Assembly: GCF_030848805.1 (NCBI RefSeq)
Contig: NC_092361.1
Location: forward strand, 12,699,444-12,763,443
Source: Temnothorax longispinosus
Taxonomy: Eukaryota > Arthropoda > Insecta > Hymenoptera > Formicidae
Length of the DNA stretch: 64,000 nucleotides
Direction: 5' to 3'
The translations under genes and the position numbers were made by a program. Positions 13,087 through 25,241 of the stretch are shown piece by piece; position 1 is the stretch's first letter, and each line of letters opens with the position of its first letter. The notes below the pieces were generated by a model. The model did no database searches and had not been told where the DNA came from. It was given only the letters and a program-made list of their open reading frames with translations.

Positions 13087-14235
13087 GTGATATTATCGAA
13101 GCCGAAGAATATATTTTCGTAACAACCATGTGGAATCAATAATGAGTGATTGGGATGTATGTTAATATAGATGATCAACGTACAAGATATTAGATACTTA
13201 AGCATTTTTTGTACTGCATTATATATTTTTAAATATCAACATTTAATAAAAAGAAAATGAAACCAAGACATAAACGCTCTAAAATAGATTTCAATACAAA
13301 ACCAGTGTTAATTAAGCGTGTTTATTTTAACATTATACATGTTTTTTTCAACTTTTATTGCAATATTAAAATATATTCAAAATATATACGTATTTCGTAT
13401 ACGGCGTAATTGATTTCTCTAAATATATATGCTTTTGTTTATGTAAAAAAATAAATTCTAAGATTAAACTCATGGCACAAGAGTAGTTCTTTCTACTCAA
13501 AATTTTACCCGCTTGATTTGTAAAGTGCTTGAATGCAATTACATACCGCAATTATATTGCAGCTTGTGTTATGTTTTACAAGTGTTACATTTATACATAC
13601 AACATACCTTTTTATCTTCACATTTTCAACGTTTAATTTCACAGTGTCGTTTGTTTTAGTTTGTTTCGTAGAATGTCAATCAGCCAATCTTGAGGAAATA
13701 AATCTTGAAAGTTGAACGATATTATTTACGACTTACGACGTGAACAATAGGAGACGTGTTCACGTAAGCTGTAGGTCTGAATTATTCAGTTACTGGTTAC
13801 AAAATATAGTACAGAAGCCAATTGCATTTTTTATATAAAAATTTCTGATGTTACTCATCGTGACAGTGCCCTTTTAATTTCATTTCTCCTTGAAATAGCA
13901 CACGTTCTCGTTAAAATCAATTATCCGCGGCGCAACCCTCCTTCTCGAATCAATACGACTTTGAAACGATATATATGACTGCGATTACGATGCGCGGCGA
14001 CGTTAGAGGCTCGCGTGTTTGTTAGTGTGCAGCTATTCTAACTTTAGAAACGGCCTCTCCAAGTGTATCGCCACCACCACATTAATCTCGTACTCGAAAC
14101 CTGACCTGAAATTAATACGATATTGCGAACTTAAACGTGGACCTACTTGCTTCCAAATAGCAATGCTGCTTTAACACATTTAATGTGACAGCTGTGCTAC
14201 ATTTAGTTGTAATGCAATATTGATGAGAATCTAAC
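13087..14235. other. GCN2 3' UTR and aldo-keto reductase promoter region
   Basis: AT-rich sequence with the GCN2 3' end (AATAAA at 13245-13250) and, from about 13,900 on, more CpG-containing sequence probably representing the promoter and 5' UTR of the aldo-keto reductase. Open frames here are short and unsupported. Confidence 0.5.
13245..13250 (+). terminator. Polyadenylation signal of GCN2
   Basis: AATAAA, 159 bp after the GCN2 stop codon and followed by A-rich sequence. Confidence 0.6.
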
Positions 14236-15779
14236 ATGCATTCTGTACGATTGCTGTCAGGATATGATATGCCCACAGTGGGACTGGGAACGTGGCAGGT
14301 GATAAAATAATATTAGAATGCTCTGCGATAATAATATATCTCATCGATCACATATTTTTTATGTCATGATTATCAATTGTACATGTATGAAACAATCTGG
14401 TAAGGGGTGTAAAACTGTTTCCAGGCTAAACCAGATGAGATTGAAACTGTCGTGAGCACTGCTTTAGAGTATGGTTACAGGCATATTGATACAGCAGCAA
14501 ATTATAATAACGAGGATGCGATCGGCAGAGCTTTGAAAAAATGGATTGAGAAAGGTGGTACTAGAGAAGAACTTTTTATCACGACGAAGGTAGTGTACTG
14601 TATGAATTCAATACAGCGACTAATTACTGTCGCAATTTACTACTTAATGATTACAAGTGTTATATAATTGCTGTCCTTCAAACAACTGTATTTAAAGAAT
14701 CTTTTAATGCTTTTAGTTACCCCATTTTGGCAATCGACCATCCGACGTAGAAAAGTTCATTAAATTGTCGTTGGAGAAGCTTGGATTGGATTACTTAGAT
14801 ATGTACCTTGTTCACATGCCCTTCGCATTTAAATTAGATGAAAATACGTGCACGGCAGCGACGAATGAAGATGGAAATTACATACTCGACTTTAATACAG
14901 ATCCTGTCTTGGTGTGGAAAGTATGGAATCACATTAGAGAATCATATAACACATTACTATAATATAAAAGAGATCTCTGAGAGATCAGGATTATTTTGTA
15001 GGAGATGGAGAAACAAGTTAAATCGGGACGTACCAGATCTATAGGTTTAAGCAACTTCAACGAAGAACAGATTTCGACAATTTGGAAAAATGCACAAATT
15101 AAGCCAAGTAATCTGCAGGTAAATTATTCATTAATTGCTATGTAAATTTATCTGTTATAGATAAATAATTATATAATTTAATCCTCGTCGATAATATAAA
15201 CGAGATAACGTTTAAAATTTTTTAGGTAGAGTTGCATGCTTATATGCAGCAGATATCAATTCGAGAATTGTGCAAGAAGCACAATATTGTTGTAACGGGT
15301 TATAGTCCATTGGGCTCTCCAGCTGCAAAGACGCACTTTCAAACGAAATATAACTACACTTCAGACGCATTTCCCGACTTGTTAAATCATCCGATTATTC
15401 AAAATATTGCTGGGGAGCATAAAAAGACAGCAGCCCAAGTTTTATTGCGTCATTTACTACAACTAGGTGTTGTAATTATCCCAAAGAGTTCGTCTTCCGA
15501 AAGAATCAAGTCGAATATCGATTTATTCGATTTTGCCTTAACAGAGGAGAATATGAAAGTCTTAAATACCTTAGATAAAGGTGCTAATGGAAGAATTTTT
15601 AATTTCTTATTTTTTAAAGGGTAAGTTAGAGAATAGATACTATTTCGCTGTAAATGTATTCAGAACTTTATTTTATAAAAATGATATATTTCATGTAAAA
15701 TTTACTTACATATGATTATTATATCTATTTCAGAATTCAAAATCACCCACATTATCCATTTAAAAATGAACTTCCATAA
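14236..15779 (+). CDS. Aldo-keto reductase, aldose reductase-like, paralogue 1
   Basis: Six exons: 14236-14298, 14425-14589, 14717-14920, 15002-15118, 15226-15620 and 15734-15779, giving 329 aa, normal for a cytosolic (alpha/beta)8-barrel AKR. The catalytic tetrad is visible: Asp and Tyr in [11 protein letters not shown], Lys in ITTK at the exon 2/3 junction, and His in [36 protein letters not shown] and the LFDFALTEE segment mark the NADPH-binding half. The family reduces aldehydes and ketones with NADPH; the substrate cannot be read from sequence. The start gives [21 protein letters not shown], the usual AKR opening. A paralogue with partly different intron positions lies at 27439-32099. 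The 3' end converges on MCM5, 133 bp away. Confidence 0.93.
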
Positions 15780-15912
15780 TCGTAAATTAACGCGCAAGTC
15801 ATTAGTTTGTATCAAAATAGTTGAGAAAGACATATTACAATTAGCATACCAAACGAGCACGATACGTTATACGTATTATGTAATTATACATCGGCGAAAT
15901 TTCTGTTGTTCT

Positions 15913-18900
15913 TCAATGCAGCCTATACAACATTTTCCGCTGCAAACGATGCTGAAGTTCACCGCGGCGTATCATTGTATGTATAACTTTGTGAATAGCA
16001 CGTTCTGGAAATGACTGCTTAAGAAAATCTTTCACTATATTTTGCTCAGATACTTGATGTCCAATAGGAAATCTATTCTTCAATTGCTTTTCAATGCGAG
16101 ATAACATCTCATGATCCTCTTCTGAGGTAAATCCTTCTGCCCCTGATAATAAATTATGTTACAAAGTTATGATCTTTGTATGTGCAAAGTATTTTCTTTG
16201 GCTGTGTATATCAAATATAATGTACCACTTGAAATATATAAAATATTGCAATGTATATCTTTAATGTAATTTTTATATTTTATGTGACTAAGTATACGTG
16301 ATCCAAAGAAGATTAAACGATATTTGTTTAGCAATTTTAGTGTTTTATATATTTATTAATTTGCAGTGTACCTGCTAACGATCCAGACATTGCAGCTTCT
16401 AATGTAGACACTTGAAAGAGCCTTAAAGCTTCGTTAACGTGGAGTTCAGTAGCGAAGGGTTGTAATTGCATTTTGGCCAAAGCTTCGGAGATTCGTATAA
16501 CCGCTTCAAGCTGCCGGACTGTTATAGGTATCGATGATCTTTTTTCAGAATCTTTCTCATGTTCTCTTGTACCAGCTCGCATCATTACGTAACGATTTTT
16601 TAATTTCTCCCCTGCTTCTGCACTGAGTCTAGGGCCGCAACGCCTATGATATAGAAAAAAAAAAAAAAAAAAAAAAAACATGTTGGATTTTACGAGATGT
16701 ATACGTTATGTGCAATAAGATACGGTAAACTTACGTTCTACAATAGTTAATATATTTTCTGAGAATGTGCACAGGAATTTCTCCCTCTACCGATTGTTCT
16801 GTGATCTGACCAGCATTACAGTGAATGTTCATAATGTGTTTAGCTAGAGTTATATCCCTGTTGTGTTCATGCTCATCTTTAACAATAAATATCATATCGA
16901 AACGTGACAAGATTGTCGGCATAAAATCTATATTCTCTTCTCCCTTTATATCGTCCCAGCGGCCGAAGACCGAATTCGCCGCCGCTAAAACGGAACATCG
17001 TGTATTCAGAGTTGTCGTTATTCCCGCCTTCGCTATAGAGATTGTTTGTTGCTCCATAGCTTCGTGTATCGCCACTCGATCATCCTCCTTCATTTTGTCG
17101 AATTCGTCTATGCAAACAACTCCACCATCCGCGAGAACCATTGCTCCACCTTCCATGACGAAATTCCTCTAAAATATGTATCGTGTATATATATTTTTTT
17201 AAATTAAGATAAATTTACTTATTTAAATTAATTACAAAAATTATAACAGAAAGTATTTCTTAACGAGAATGTGACTTACAGTTACTGGATCTCTCGATAC
17301 AGACGCTGTCAAACCAGCTGCGGAACTACCTTTTCCTGATGTATAAACAGCTATGGGAGCGACTCTCTCTACAAATTTCAACAACTGCGACTTAGCGGTA
17401 CCCGGATCACCCAGCATTAAAATATTAATGTCGCCTCTCCTGCATAAACCATCCGGCATTAGTTTTCTCGACCCACCAAATAGTAAACACGCGATAGCTT
17501 TCTTGATGTCTATTGCACCGAAAATACTGGGAGCTATGCTCTTCGCAATTCTCTCGTACAGATTAGGATCTGCCGCTAAACGAATGAAAAGATCTTCTTC
17601 TTCGGATGTAACGGGTGGCTGAGTTCCTACATAGGAAACACAGAAAAGAGAAATAAATAAACAGATCACTAATTGATACTTTTCAGCAACGTTTCGTTTT
17701 TGTATTAATGTGCCAGTACCTATGTTGGTATTTTCTCCATCCACAGAGATACCAAGAACGCGAATATATGGAGCTCGAACGCCTACTAACGCCTTCTCTC
17801 TGCCTGCACCCTTACCACCGGCCTTAGACACCTTTTTAATAGAATATATCCCGAGAATCAAAACTCTATTGCCAGGCACAACTCTGTCACATAAATACCG
17901 ATCACAATATATCTGCAAATGTCTGGGCATTTCGCCCTGTGGTATGTGATCTGGCAATTCCTGAAGCTTCAACACTTGAAAGTCTACGCAGTGACATTTA
18001 TCCGGCATTATAAAGAAAGGATCCAGAGGACATTTTGGACGACCAGCTTGCTCCCTAATAACAAAAATTATTTGAGCAATACCTTATAAAATGAACAATC
18101 AAGTATTTATGAAAAGAGGCTTACGTAGAACATTTTCTGGGTAGCGTATATCCCTCCAGACCCGGCTTGATAGGAATATTTACTTGAGTGACTTTGCAAG
18201 AACGACACTGTATCGCAATCTTTGTTGCCTTTGATCTAATGCCAGATGCGGACACAATTATACCAGGAATCTTGACGAGCTTGGAAACAATATCTGGCTG
18301 AAAGTGAAACAATTATAAGAACTCATATATCTAAACGTTTTGTATATTTGCTTGGTCTAACAAGTTTAGAGGACAATTTTACATGACAAACAAATGCTGA
18401 TTACATAAAGAATTTGACATCCTGTAAATTTATGATAGTGTAACTTTATGCGTGTGTAAACTTGTGAACTGTGAACTCGTTTTTATGCATCGTGATAATT
18501 GTGGTATCACCTTCATTCCCCTCAGCGAGCTCGGATGAGCGTCTGAACACAGCAACACCTGAATATCTTCCATCTTCTCCTCGCCCTCAGGTCGTGGTGC
18601 TGTAAGCTCATCTGCGACATCCTTCGCAGCCTCCTCCAGAACGGATACGTATTCTGTCGGGAGCTTTTGAATCTTTTCCGCGAGCGACTCGTCGAAAGCT
18701 GCTAAATCCTCGAGATTGATCTCTAGCCAATATTGGCCGAGATTGTAATTGCGCTTTAAAGTATCCCTGAAGAAATTAAAAACGATACTGAATTATCGGA
18801 CATAATCACGGATATGCGAAGTAAATCGATGTTTCTTATTACCGGTATTTATAGTTGAAGTTACCCTCGTGAAACTGTCGGATGAATTCCTTGAATTTCT

Positions 18901-18994
18901 TCTTCGACTGTTGGAGATTCACGCGATTTTCGTGATCCTCGTCCACCGCGAAGTTGTCAGAGAAGAACACGCCCGGATCGTCAAAGCCCTCCAT
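15913..18994 (-). CDS. Mcm5: DNA replication licensing factor MCM5
   Basis: Eight exons on the minus strand: 18994-18843, 18766-18511, 18297-18125, 18054-17720, 17626-17280, 17168-16735, 16643-16372 and 16142-15913, totalling 2199 nt (732 aa; the human protein has 734). It is a subunit of the MCM2-7 replicative helicase. The N-terminus [15 protein letters not shown] is typical. A zinc motif is seen (CRSC...KCST...RPKC). The AAA+ core has Walker [12 protein letters not shown], Walker B CIDEFDKM, sensor/arginine-finger region ILSRFDMIF and GGVVCIDEF. The C-terminal winged-helix segment ends RKMLYRLH. The acceptor before exon 7 is preceded by an unusually long T tract of about 24 residues (minus strand). 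Confidence 0.97.
16656..16678 (-). repeat. Long homopolymer T tract at an MCM5 splice acceptor
   Basis: About 23-24 consecutive A on the plus strand, which read as T upstream of the exon 7 acceptor on the coding strand. It is an extreme polypyrimidine tract within MCM5 intron 6. Confidence 0.8.
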
Positions 18995-19233
18995 CTCGCG
19001 CGAGCAAACCGGCTACTTTTGTTTAAAAGACCAAATAAAGGTAATTGGTAAATCAACTATCAACCAGCACGTCACGCCGCTAAAATCCTCTTCTTCTTCT
19101 AATTATTGGCGCAACTGTTTCCTTTCCGGTCAGCAACGGCCAAAATGCCGCTAAAATCCGTTTCGGCGGGAAACTCTCGATTCTCGACTCCTCGAGATGT
19201 TTTTAACAGTTTTTAAAGCCGATGCAGATAACC

Positions 19234-19393
19234 TTAAAGCTGGATTTTCACGAGCCGCTGAAACCGACCGTTCGAGCGACAAAACGGATCACATGACGAC
19301 GTTTGTATCGTTTGTATGGTACAACAAACGTCACGTGATCCGTTTTGTCGCTCGAACGGTCGGTTTCAGCGGCTCGTGAAAATCCAGCTTTAA
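19234..19393. mobile_element. Palindromic element with TTAA target duplication
   Basis: Arms of about 65 bp (AGCTGGATTTTCACGAGCCG inward) are near-perfect reverse complements, joined by a short loop around 19,310. TTAA stands at both outer ends (19,234-19,237 and 19,390-19,393), as expected for a piggyBac-type target-site duplication. No coding capacity. Confidence 0.85.
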
Positions 19394-19417
19394 GCGTCGT
19401 CTACAATGGTCAACAAT

Positions 19418-19548
19418 AGGTCTACAATGCGAGTCGTAAAGTCGTGAGTCGTAAGAATTGACCAATCACAATCGAATTTGAGGAGAATAATCGACTGTGA
19501 TAGGTCAATTTTTACGACTTACGACTTTACGACTCGCATTGTAGACTT
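19418..19548. mobile_element. CCAAT-core palindrome, copy A
   Basis: Starts GGTCTACAATGCGAGTCG and ends with the reverse complement CGACTCGCATTGTAGAC. The inner arms carry GACCAATCACA and its imperfect partner TGTGATAGGTC. Same family as 6246-6331, 19590-19705 and the interrupted copy at 58731-59160. Confidence 0.87.
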
Positions 19549-19589
19549 AGCATTAAGACGTAATGACGTCCTTACGTAAGACGTAATGC

Positions 19590-19705
19590 TAAGTCTACAA
19601 TGCGAGTCGTAAAGTCGTGAGTCGTAAGAATTGACCAATCACAGTCGATTATTCTTCTCAAATTCGATTGTGATTGGTCAATTCTTACGACTCGCATTGT
19701 AGACC
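19590..19705. mobile_element. CCAAT-core palindrome, copy B
   Basis: Same family and ends as copy A, with GACCAATCACAGTCGATTAT and GATTGTGATTGGTC inside. The spacer between copies A and B (TTAGCATTA...TAATGCTAA) is itself an imperfect inverted repeat. Confidence 0.87.
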
Positions 19706-19715
19706 TAGCATAAGA

Positions 19716-19814
19716 AGTATAAGACGTAAGCAGTAAGCTATTGACCAACCGTAGTCGATTATTCTTGAATTGCAAAAATCCCATTAGTCAATAACTTTAC
19801 TGCTTACGTCTTAC
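19716..19814. mobile_element. Palindromic element, TAAGACGTAAGCAGTAA ends
   Basis: TAAGACGTAAGCAGTAAGCTATTGAC at the left is answered by GTCAATAACTTTACTGCTTACGTCTTA at the right, with a loop around GATTATTCTTGAATTGC. It shares the GTCGATTATTCT loop theme with the neighbouring family although its ends differ. Confidence 0.75.
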
Positions 19815-19818
19815 TTGG

Positions 19819-19915
19819 GCTGCGTTCCGATATTCACTGCAAGTACTGAAAATCTATAGTTTACGTAACGTACACTATAGATTTTCAGTACTGACAGTGA
19901 ATATCGGAACGCAGC
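19819..19915. mobile_element. 97-bp palindromic element with CTTGG duplication
   Basis: GCTGCGTTCCGATATTCACTG...AGTACTGAAAATCTATAGT is repeated as its reverse complement. The 5-bp CTTGG flanks it on both sides (19,814-19,818 and 19,916-19,920), which looks like a target-site duplication. Confidence 0.8.
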
Positions 19916-19919
19916 CTTG

Positions 19920-20008
19920 GGGTCGCATCATGTATACAGGACTCTAGCATCATTGACGTGAAATACATACATAGATATGTATGTATTCCACGTCCATTGA
20001 TGCGACCC
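19920..20008. mobile_element. Palindromic element, GGGTCGCATCA ends
   Basis: Ends GGGTCGCATCA and TGATGCGACCC are inverted, and the centre ACGTGAAATACATACATA/TATGTATGTATTCCACGT forms the inner stem. It directly abuts the preceding palindrome. Confidence 0.75.
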
Positions 20009-20111
20009 GAGTCGGGTCGAGTAGTGAATCGAAAACGCCATAAATTAAATTATCTATATGTGCTCTCTATTGTGCGCAGGCGTTATGTCTACGCTACCAT
20101 ATCTGTCAATA

Positions 20112-20440
20112 TGGCTGCGTTCAGCAGACACAACTGTTTAGTTCGTCTTATCAACACTCTGCGTTGATTGGTTGGTTCTAAAAGTAAGACTCAATAGCCG
20201 CGTTCAGCAGACACAACTGTTGAGTTCGTCTTATCAACACGCTGCGTTGATTGGTTGGTTCTAAAAGTAAGAGCCAATCACGTTCGACTGCTACTGAGCG
20301 GCTTGGTCTGCTAGGCCGCGTTCAGCAGACACAACTGTTGAGTGTTCTCTTATTAACACGCTACGTTGATTTGTTGGGTCTAAAAGTAAGAGCCAATCAC
20401 GTTCGATTGCTACTGAGCGGTTTGTTCTGCTGAACGCGCC
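20112..20440 (+). repeat. Three direct copies of a GTTCAGCAG-terminal element
   Basis: Copies begin at about 20,112, 20,196 and 20,315 with GCGTTCAGCAGACACAACTG and run through GCGTTGATTGGTTGGTTCTA and AAAAGTAAGAGCCAATCACG. The last ends CTGCTGAACGCG, the reverse complement of the start, so the full unit has short terminal inverted repeats. Each copy carries one or two CCAAT/ATTGG motifs. Related fragments lie at 6181-6245 and 59161-59250. Confidence 0.75.
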
Positions 20441-21212
20441 CAATCTGTCCGCTTCGTCATAACAGTTCTGCGCGTCTACCGTCTCCTGTAGAACGCAATA
20501 AACATGGTGCTCGGTATCGACGAGGAGAAGGAAGACGTGCCGTATTGAGAAAAATTAAATGTAACGCTGCGAACGCAAATTTTCATTCGATAACGTCGCT
20601 GGCGTGAAAAAGACGCGATTTGGTGATCTCGGAAGCAGTCAACGTGATGGTATCGCTCGGAGAAGCGCGACGTGAGAGAGGATCAGCGTCAGAGATTGCA
20701 TTTGCAAAATGGTACGGAAACATGCTTGTCAGTCTAAACGACGATCAATCGCGAGAAACCTTTAATGATCTTCGAAGGCAAATCTGGTATTTCATTGTTT
20801 TCCCGTGGCCCGATCACATTTTTAATGTCTGTCATCCATAGATCATCGGCCTCAGATTCGTGCAAGGTGTTTTTAAATGTACCGCCAAATTTTTTTCACA
20901 GCTGTCTGACATCGCGTTTTTCCATTTGCGCCCTCCCATATCAAAGGTCCGACGTTTACGTCTGTTGTGTTTCGTGATCGGCGGCAGCCGATTTAACTGG
21001 ATTTAACGGAGGGCCGAGAATATTATCCGACATTTACTGATCATGCTTCTAATTGATATATTATGTTGATAGGTTGTGTACGATATGCGTGATCAATAAT
21101 GCAGGCCGAAATCCTGCGCTAAAGTCGGAGTGATTGGCGATGTATGCCGTGGGGACAAATCACTGGGACATACTCGTCTGTTGTTTATGTCATTTTTGTT
21201 AAGTGACGAGTC

Positions 21213-22008
21213 ATGCCCGGCGAACCGCCAGCCACAGCTGGAAGTAAATCCAGTGGCAAGGCTAAGAGGATCTCTATACCTCGTGTGCAAAGTAGTACTG
21301 ACACAGAACTACAATCGCAACAGAGTCAGAGTGGTTCGACCCCACTGCAACCCACCGCGTTGCACTATGTCACCTTCCGTTCCGAGTTAGAGGACAGCCC
21401 TATTCCACCGGCCCTGCGATGCCGTTTGTATGATCTCTTTCAGCAAATCGAAAAAGAATTTGAAATGTTATACACGGAAAATCTTGGATGTAAATATCTC
21501 TATTTATTTTCTGTTTTATTTAATTCATCATGATTTGATATACATATTGAAGTTGTTGCGTTTCTCATTATAGTGCAGGAGAAGATTGACATCCTAAATG
21601 ACAGACTCGAGAGAGAGTGTTATGGATCGGGCGAGCGCAGTTTACCTCCTGGAGATCTTACGGATTACCCAGAAACGAAAAATCTATCCAAGCAGAAATG
21701 TAAGACTGATTTTAATATTATTAATGTCAATGTTACACATAGAAATGCATTTTAATTTGTGTATTATATAAGGAGTTACAAAAAAATAGTTCAGAGTACT
21801 ATACTTTTAGAGGACTATTATAAATATATAATAGTCACATAATAATATTGATTAAACTATATATTAGAAATTATTTTCCTAAATTATTTTCATTTCTGAT
21901 AAAGTCAACTTCTATGTATTTTTTATTCAGTTCCGTAAGTATTCAACTTCTCTAAATTCTCAATCTTCTTTTTAAGTGCTTTGTGTGTGTGTGTGTGTGT
22001 GTGTGTAT

Positions 22009-22046
<38 letters not shown>

Positions 22047-23937
22047 ATATATTATGTATATATGTGGTATGTGGGTGTATATATATATTATTGTTGTGTG
22101 TGTATATATTATATATATATAGCTTATACATACCCTTGTATATAATATCCCTGTTTATAATATCTATTATATAATTTTATGACATTTATATTTTCCCTCT
22201 ATCCATCTATTCCAGGAGATTTTATAAGAATGATACAAAAAAAATAAAATAGCTAGTATATGGTAATCATTTTTTTAAATTTAATAATAACACTATTATG
22301 TTATTATTTAGTTCCCTTGGATTGTAATAATCTTCTTTATGTTTTTAGCAATGGGTGCAAACTCGGCGCAAAAGATTAAAACTTCTCACAAGTTAAAAGC
22401 ACAGACAAGTAAAATAGTATCGAGCTTTAAAACTCCGTCTATGACATGCACTATGCAAAGAGAGTACGTAGGTCATCGAGATGGTGTGTGGGAGGTATCC
22501 GTAGGCAGATCAGGTCAACCCATTATAGCAACTGCTTCTGCCGATCATACAGCGCGTATATGGACAACAGATAACAGCCGATGTCTATTACAATATATCG
22601 GTCACAATGGATCCGTGAACTCGGTTCGATTTCATCCAAATAGAGAATTGGCTTTATCAGCGAGTGGCGACTGTTCCGCTCACGTGTGGCAGGCAGCCGT
22701 CGATTGGGATATGCCGAAAAGAGTAACATCATTAGAAGAAATTCCAGTAGCCGGTTCTGAACGATCTACCGCTAATAATCTAATCAGTAATAATGATGAG
22801 CAAGACGACCCCCCGACTCTAAGGACGCCGATACGCGAACTTTTGGGTCATACAAACGTTGTAATGGCTGCAGATTGGCTTTCTGGTGCTGAACAGTTAG
22901 TTACAGCTTCTTGGGATAGAACAGCAAACTTGTATGACACGGAAACCGGAGAAATTATACACACGTTATGTGGACACGATCAAGAATTGACTCACGTGTC
23001 GACGCATCATACGCAAAAATTATGCGTCACGTCCAGCAGAGACAATACATTCCGATTATGGGATTTTAGAGAACCAATACACTCGGTTTCGGTATTTCAA
23101 GGTCATACAGAGTACGTGCACTGAGATTAGCAATAACAGTAGTTTTTTTCTAATTAATATTTAGTATCTATCTATTCTTCATATAACATTAAATGTATAA
23201 GATTAATACCTAGCGTGTCTCTCACAGAACGGTAACGTCTGCAGTCTTTACAAGGGAAGATAAAATTGTATCTGGCTCAGATGACAGAAGTGTAAAAGTA
23301 TGGGAATTGCGTAATATACGTAGTCCGTTAGCAACAATACGTGGGGATAGTGCTGCTAATAGACTATCAGTTTCTAGTACCGGGATAGTGGCAATACCAC
23401 ATGACAATAGACAAATACGTTTATTTGATCTAAGTGGTCAACGTTTGGCAAGGTTACCTAGAACCAGTAGACAGGTGAGAAAACATTACATATTATAATT
23501 ATTATGGAAATTTCTCTTTTTAATTAATCAACTAAATAATATAACGTTTTATTAATACATATTATCTGTAATAACACTAATAACAAGTAAAAGGAGACTT
23601 TGAAACTGCTGGGACTAGAAAAAGTCATGCAGTTATTATAAATAATCTTAGATATTTAAACACTATTATAAAAAGTAATAAACTTCAAATATATTTTGCT
23701 ATTTCACATTATATCAATATGCAAAAATAATACTCAAAATTCTTTAATTCTATATATATCTATGTACATATATTACAAGAATATCTTATTAAAAAATAAC
23801 AATTACATTTGCAGGGCCATCGTAGAATGGTGTGTTCTGTCGCTTGGTTGGAAGATAACAGTGTGTGTAATTTATTTTCTTGTGGTTTTGATAGACTAGT
23901 ATTAGGTTGGAGTGTTCTTCCCGTTAAAGATGCTTAA
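21213..23937 (+). CDS. WDR37: WD repeat-containing protein 37
   Basis: Five exons: 21213-21489, 21574-21699, 22349-23111, 23228-23474 and 23815-23937 (1536 nt, 511 aa; human WDR37 is slightly shorter). A short helical N-terminus ([23 protein letters not shown]...[10 protein letters not shown]) precedes a conserved linker ([12 protein letters not shown]). WD40 blades then begin [72 protein letters not shown] and [14 protein letters not shown]. The pattern and order are those of WDR37, a scaffold known to pair with PACS proteins. The start chosen gives [10 protein letters not shown]. Its 3' end nearly touches ARV1. Confidence 0.94.
21982..22062. repeat. Compound (TG)n/(TA)n microsatellite in WDR37 intron 2
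   Basis: About 12 TG units followed by long TA runs with interruptions; further TG/TA tracts continue to about 22,120. Confidence 0.88.
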
Positions 23938-23974
23938 ATATCACAAACTGTGTGGTTTTATCAGGTATTTTATG

Positions 23975-24904
23975 TCATGTTAGTGTGATATTGGGAATAT
24001 TTAGGTGCAATCTAGAAATGGAAGTACATATATAGCCATACAGTAAAAATCCAGCAATTAATCCAATTAAAGATCCTCCCCTTCCACTCTTGCAGACAAC
24101 TGCGATAGAAAAAAATACCAAAATGTATGTATTATTAAGTAATTGATCAAAGATAAATTATAAATAGAATGTGAATTTTGAAGTTGCAATAAAACTATAA
24201 ATGTCTTATGTAAGTATACGTTGTTAAATGGATTCTTACCTGAGTATGCAGTTAAGAGACATAAAACGGTGTAACCTTGAATAAGAAGGTAATACGGACC
24301 CGAGGCTATGTGCCGCCACACTATTCCCAGAAATCCCAATAATTTACCACAGCCTCCGACAATTAGAGCGCGACTTAAATCTTTTATGCTATATTTGTAT
24401 GGTTTTTTACCAATGATAAACCATTTTAATTCAGTCACTATAATAACTGTACAAATAAATGCTGCAAAGGCGAGCGCTGTGTGTATCAGCAAATTGTAAA
24501 AATTGCAATGATCTTGTAATGCATCATCACGAACTAAATCCACTTCTGATGCAGGTAATTCTGTCTCGTTTATGTCACAGAAAGACCAAGCCCTGAACGA
24601 TTCGGTTAGCCATAATATTATACCCAGCTTCCAATATGATTTAAAATTACTGTTATACAAAAGATGTCTGTAAGCTGATTTTTCTATCAGAATCAAGTCT
24701 ACAAAAACTATAACAGGATCATATTCGATATATTTGTCAGCTAATAATCCACATTTCTCCTAAAATAATGCAAAATTAAGCAATGCGTAATATAAGCACA
24801 TAGTTTTACGTTTTACTTACACATTTTAAAATTTTAAGGACACTGGGGCAGTATCTCCTAAAAAGCTCTTTGCATTCAGCTCCACAATTTATGCAAATAT
24901 ACAT
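23975..24904 (-). CDS. ARV1: ARV1 homologue, ER sterol/lipid homeostasis protein
   Basis: Three exons on the minus strand: 24904-24821, 24759-24240 and 24099-23975 (729 nt, 242 aa). The N-terminal ARV1 homology domain has two CxxC pairs (CINCGAECKELF and CEKCG, the second split by the first intron) and continues DKYIEYDPVIVFVDLIL and AYRHLLYN. Several hydrophobic segments follow (NLLIHTALAFAAFICTVIIV, LLIQGYTVLCLLTAYS, GSLIGLIAGFLLYGYICTS), matching a multi-pass ER membrane protein. The family is needed for sterol and GPI-anchor handling in the ER. The gene is convergent with WDR37; a minus-strand AATAAA (TTTATT near 23,871) lies inside the last WDR37 exon, so the transcripts may overlap. Confidence 0.93.
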
Positions 24905-25180
24905 TTATAGATGCAGTCAATTATTATCTGAAATAATAATCAGTAATGAATAGTTAGTAAATATATATTTTTAATATTTATGTATGTGAATTTATAGAAA
25001 TGACACTAACAGTTTTAAAAATAAGCAAATATAGTCACTTATACGCGTATGTTGGAACGCTTAACATCTATTATTATACTGTTTAGACACATTTCCATGC
25101 AATCTAAGAGGATTAAAATTAAAGTGCACGAAACATATGAGACACTTGGCATTTAGGGGCTAACAAAATATGTACTCTGC

Positions 25181-25181
<1 letters not shown>

Positions 25182-25241
<60 letters not shown>
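25182..25241. repeat. (TA)n microsatellite
   Basis: About 29 TA units between ARV1 and the second aldo-keto reductase. Confidence 0.9.

Larger units (their letters stand above)
18995..21212. promoter_or_regulatory. Divergent MCM5/WDR37 intergenic region, rich in palindromes
   Basis: The MCM5 and WDR37 start codons are 2.2 kb apart on opposite strands. The middle (19,234-20,440) is almost entirely palindromic or repeat elements listed separately. The remaining sequence near each gene (18,995-19,230 and 20,450-21,212) is plain promoter/5' UTR-like DNA. A 14-codon reading frame beginning ATGGTGCTCGG at about 20,503 could be an upstream ORF in the WDR37 leader, but I cannot support it further. 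Confidence 0.6.

Noticed and set aside
15712..16014. 100-codon plus-strand frame between the first aldo-keto reductase and MCM5
   Set aside because: It overlaps the last aldo-keto reductase exon in another frame and the last MCM5 exon in antisense. No independent support.
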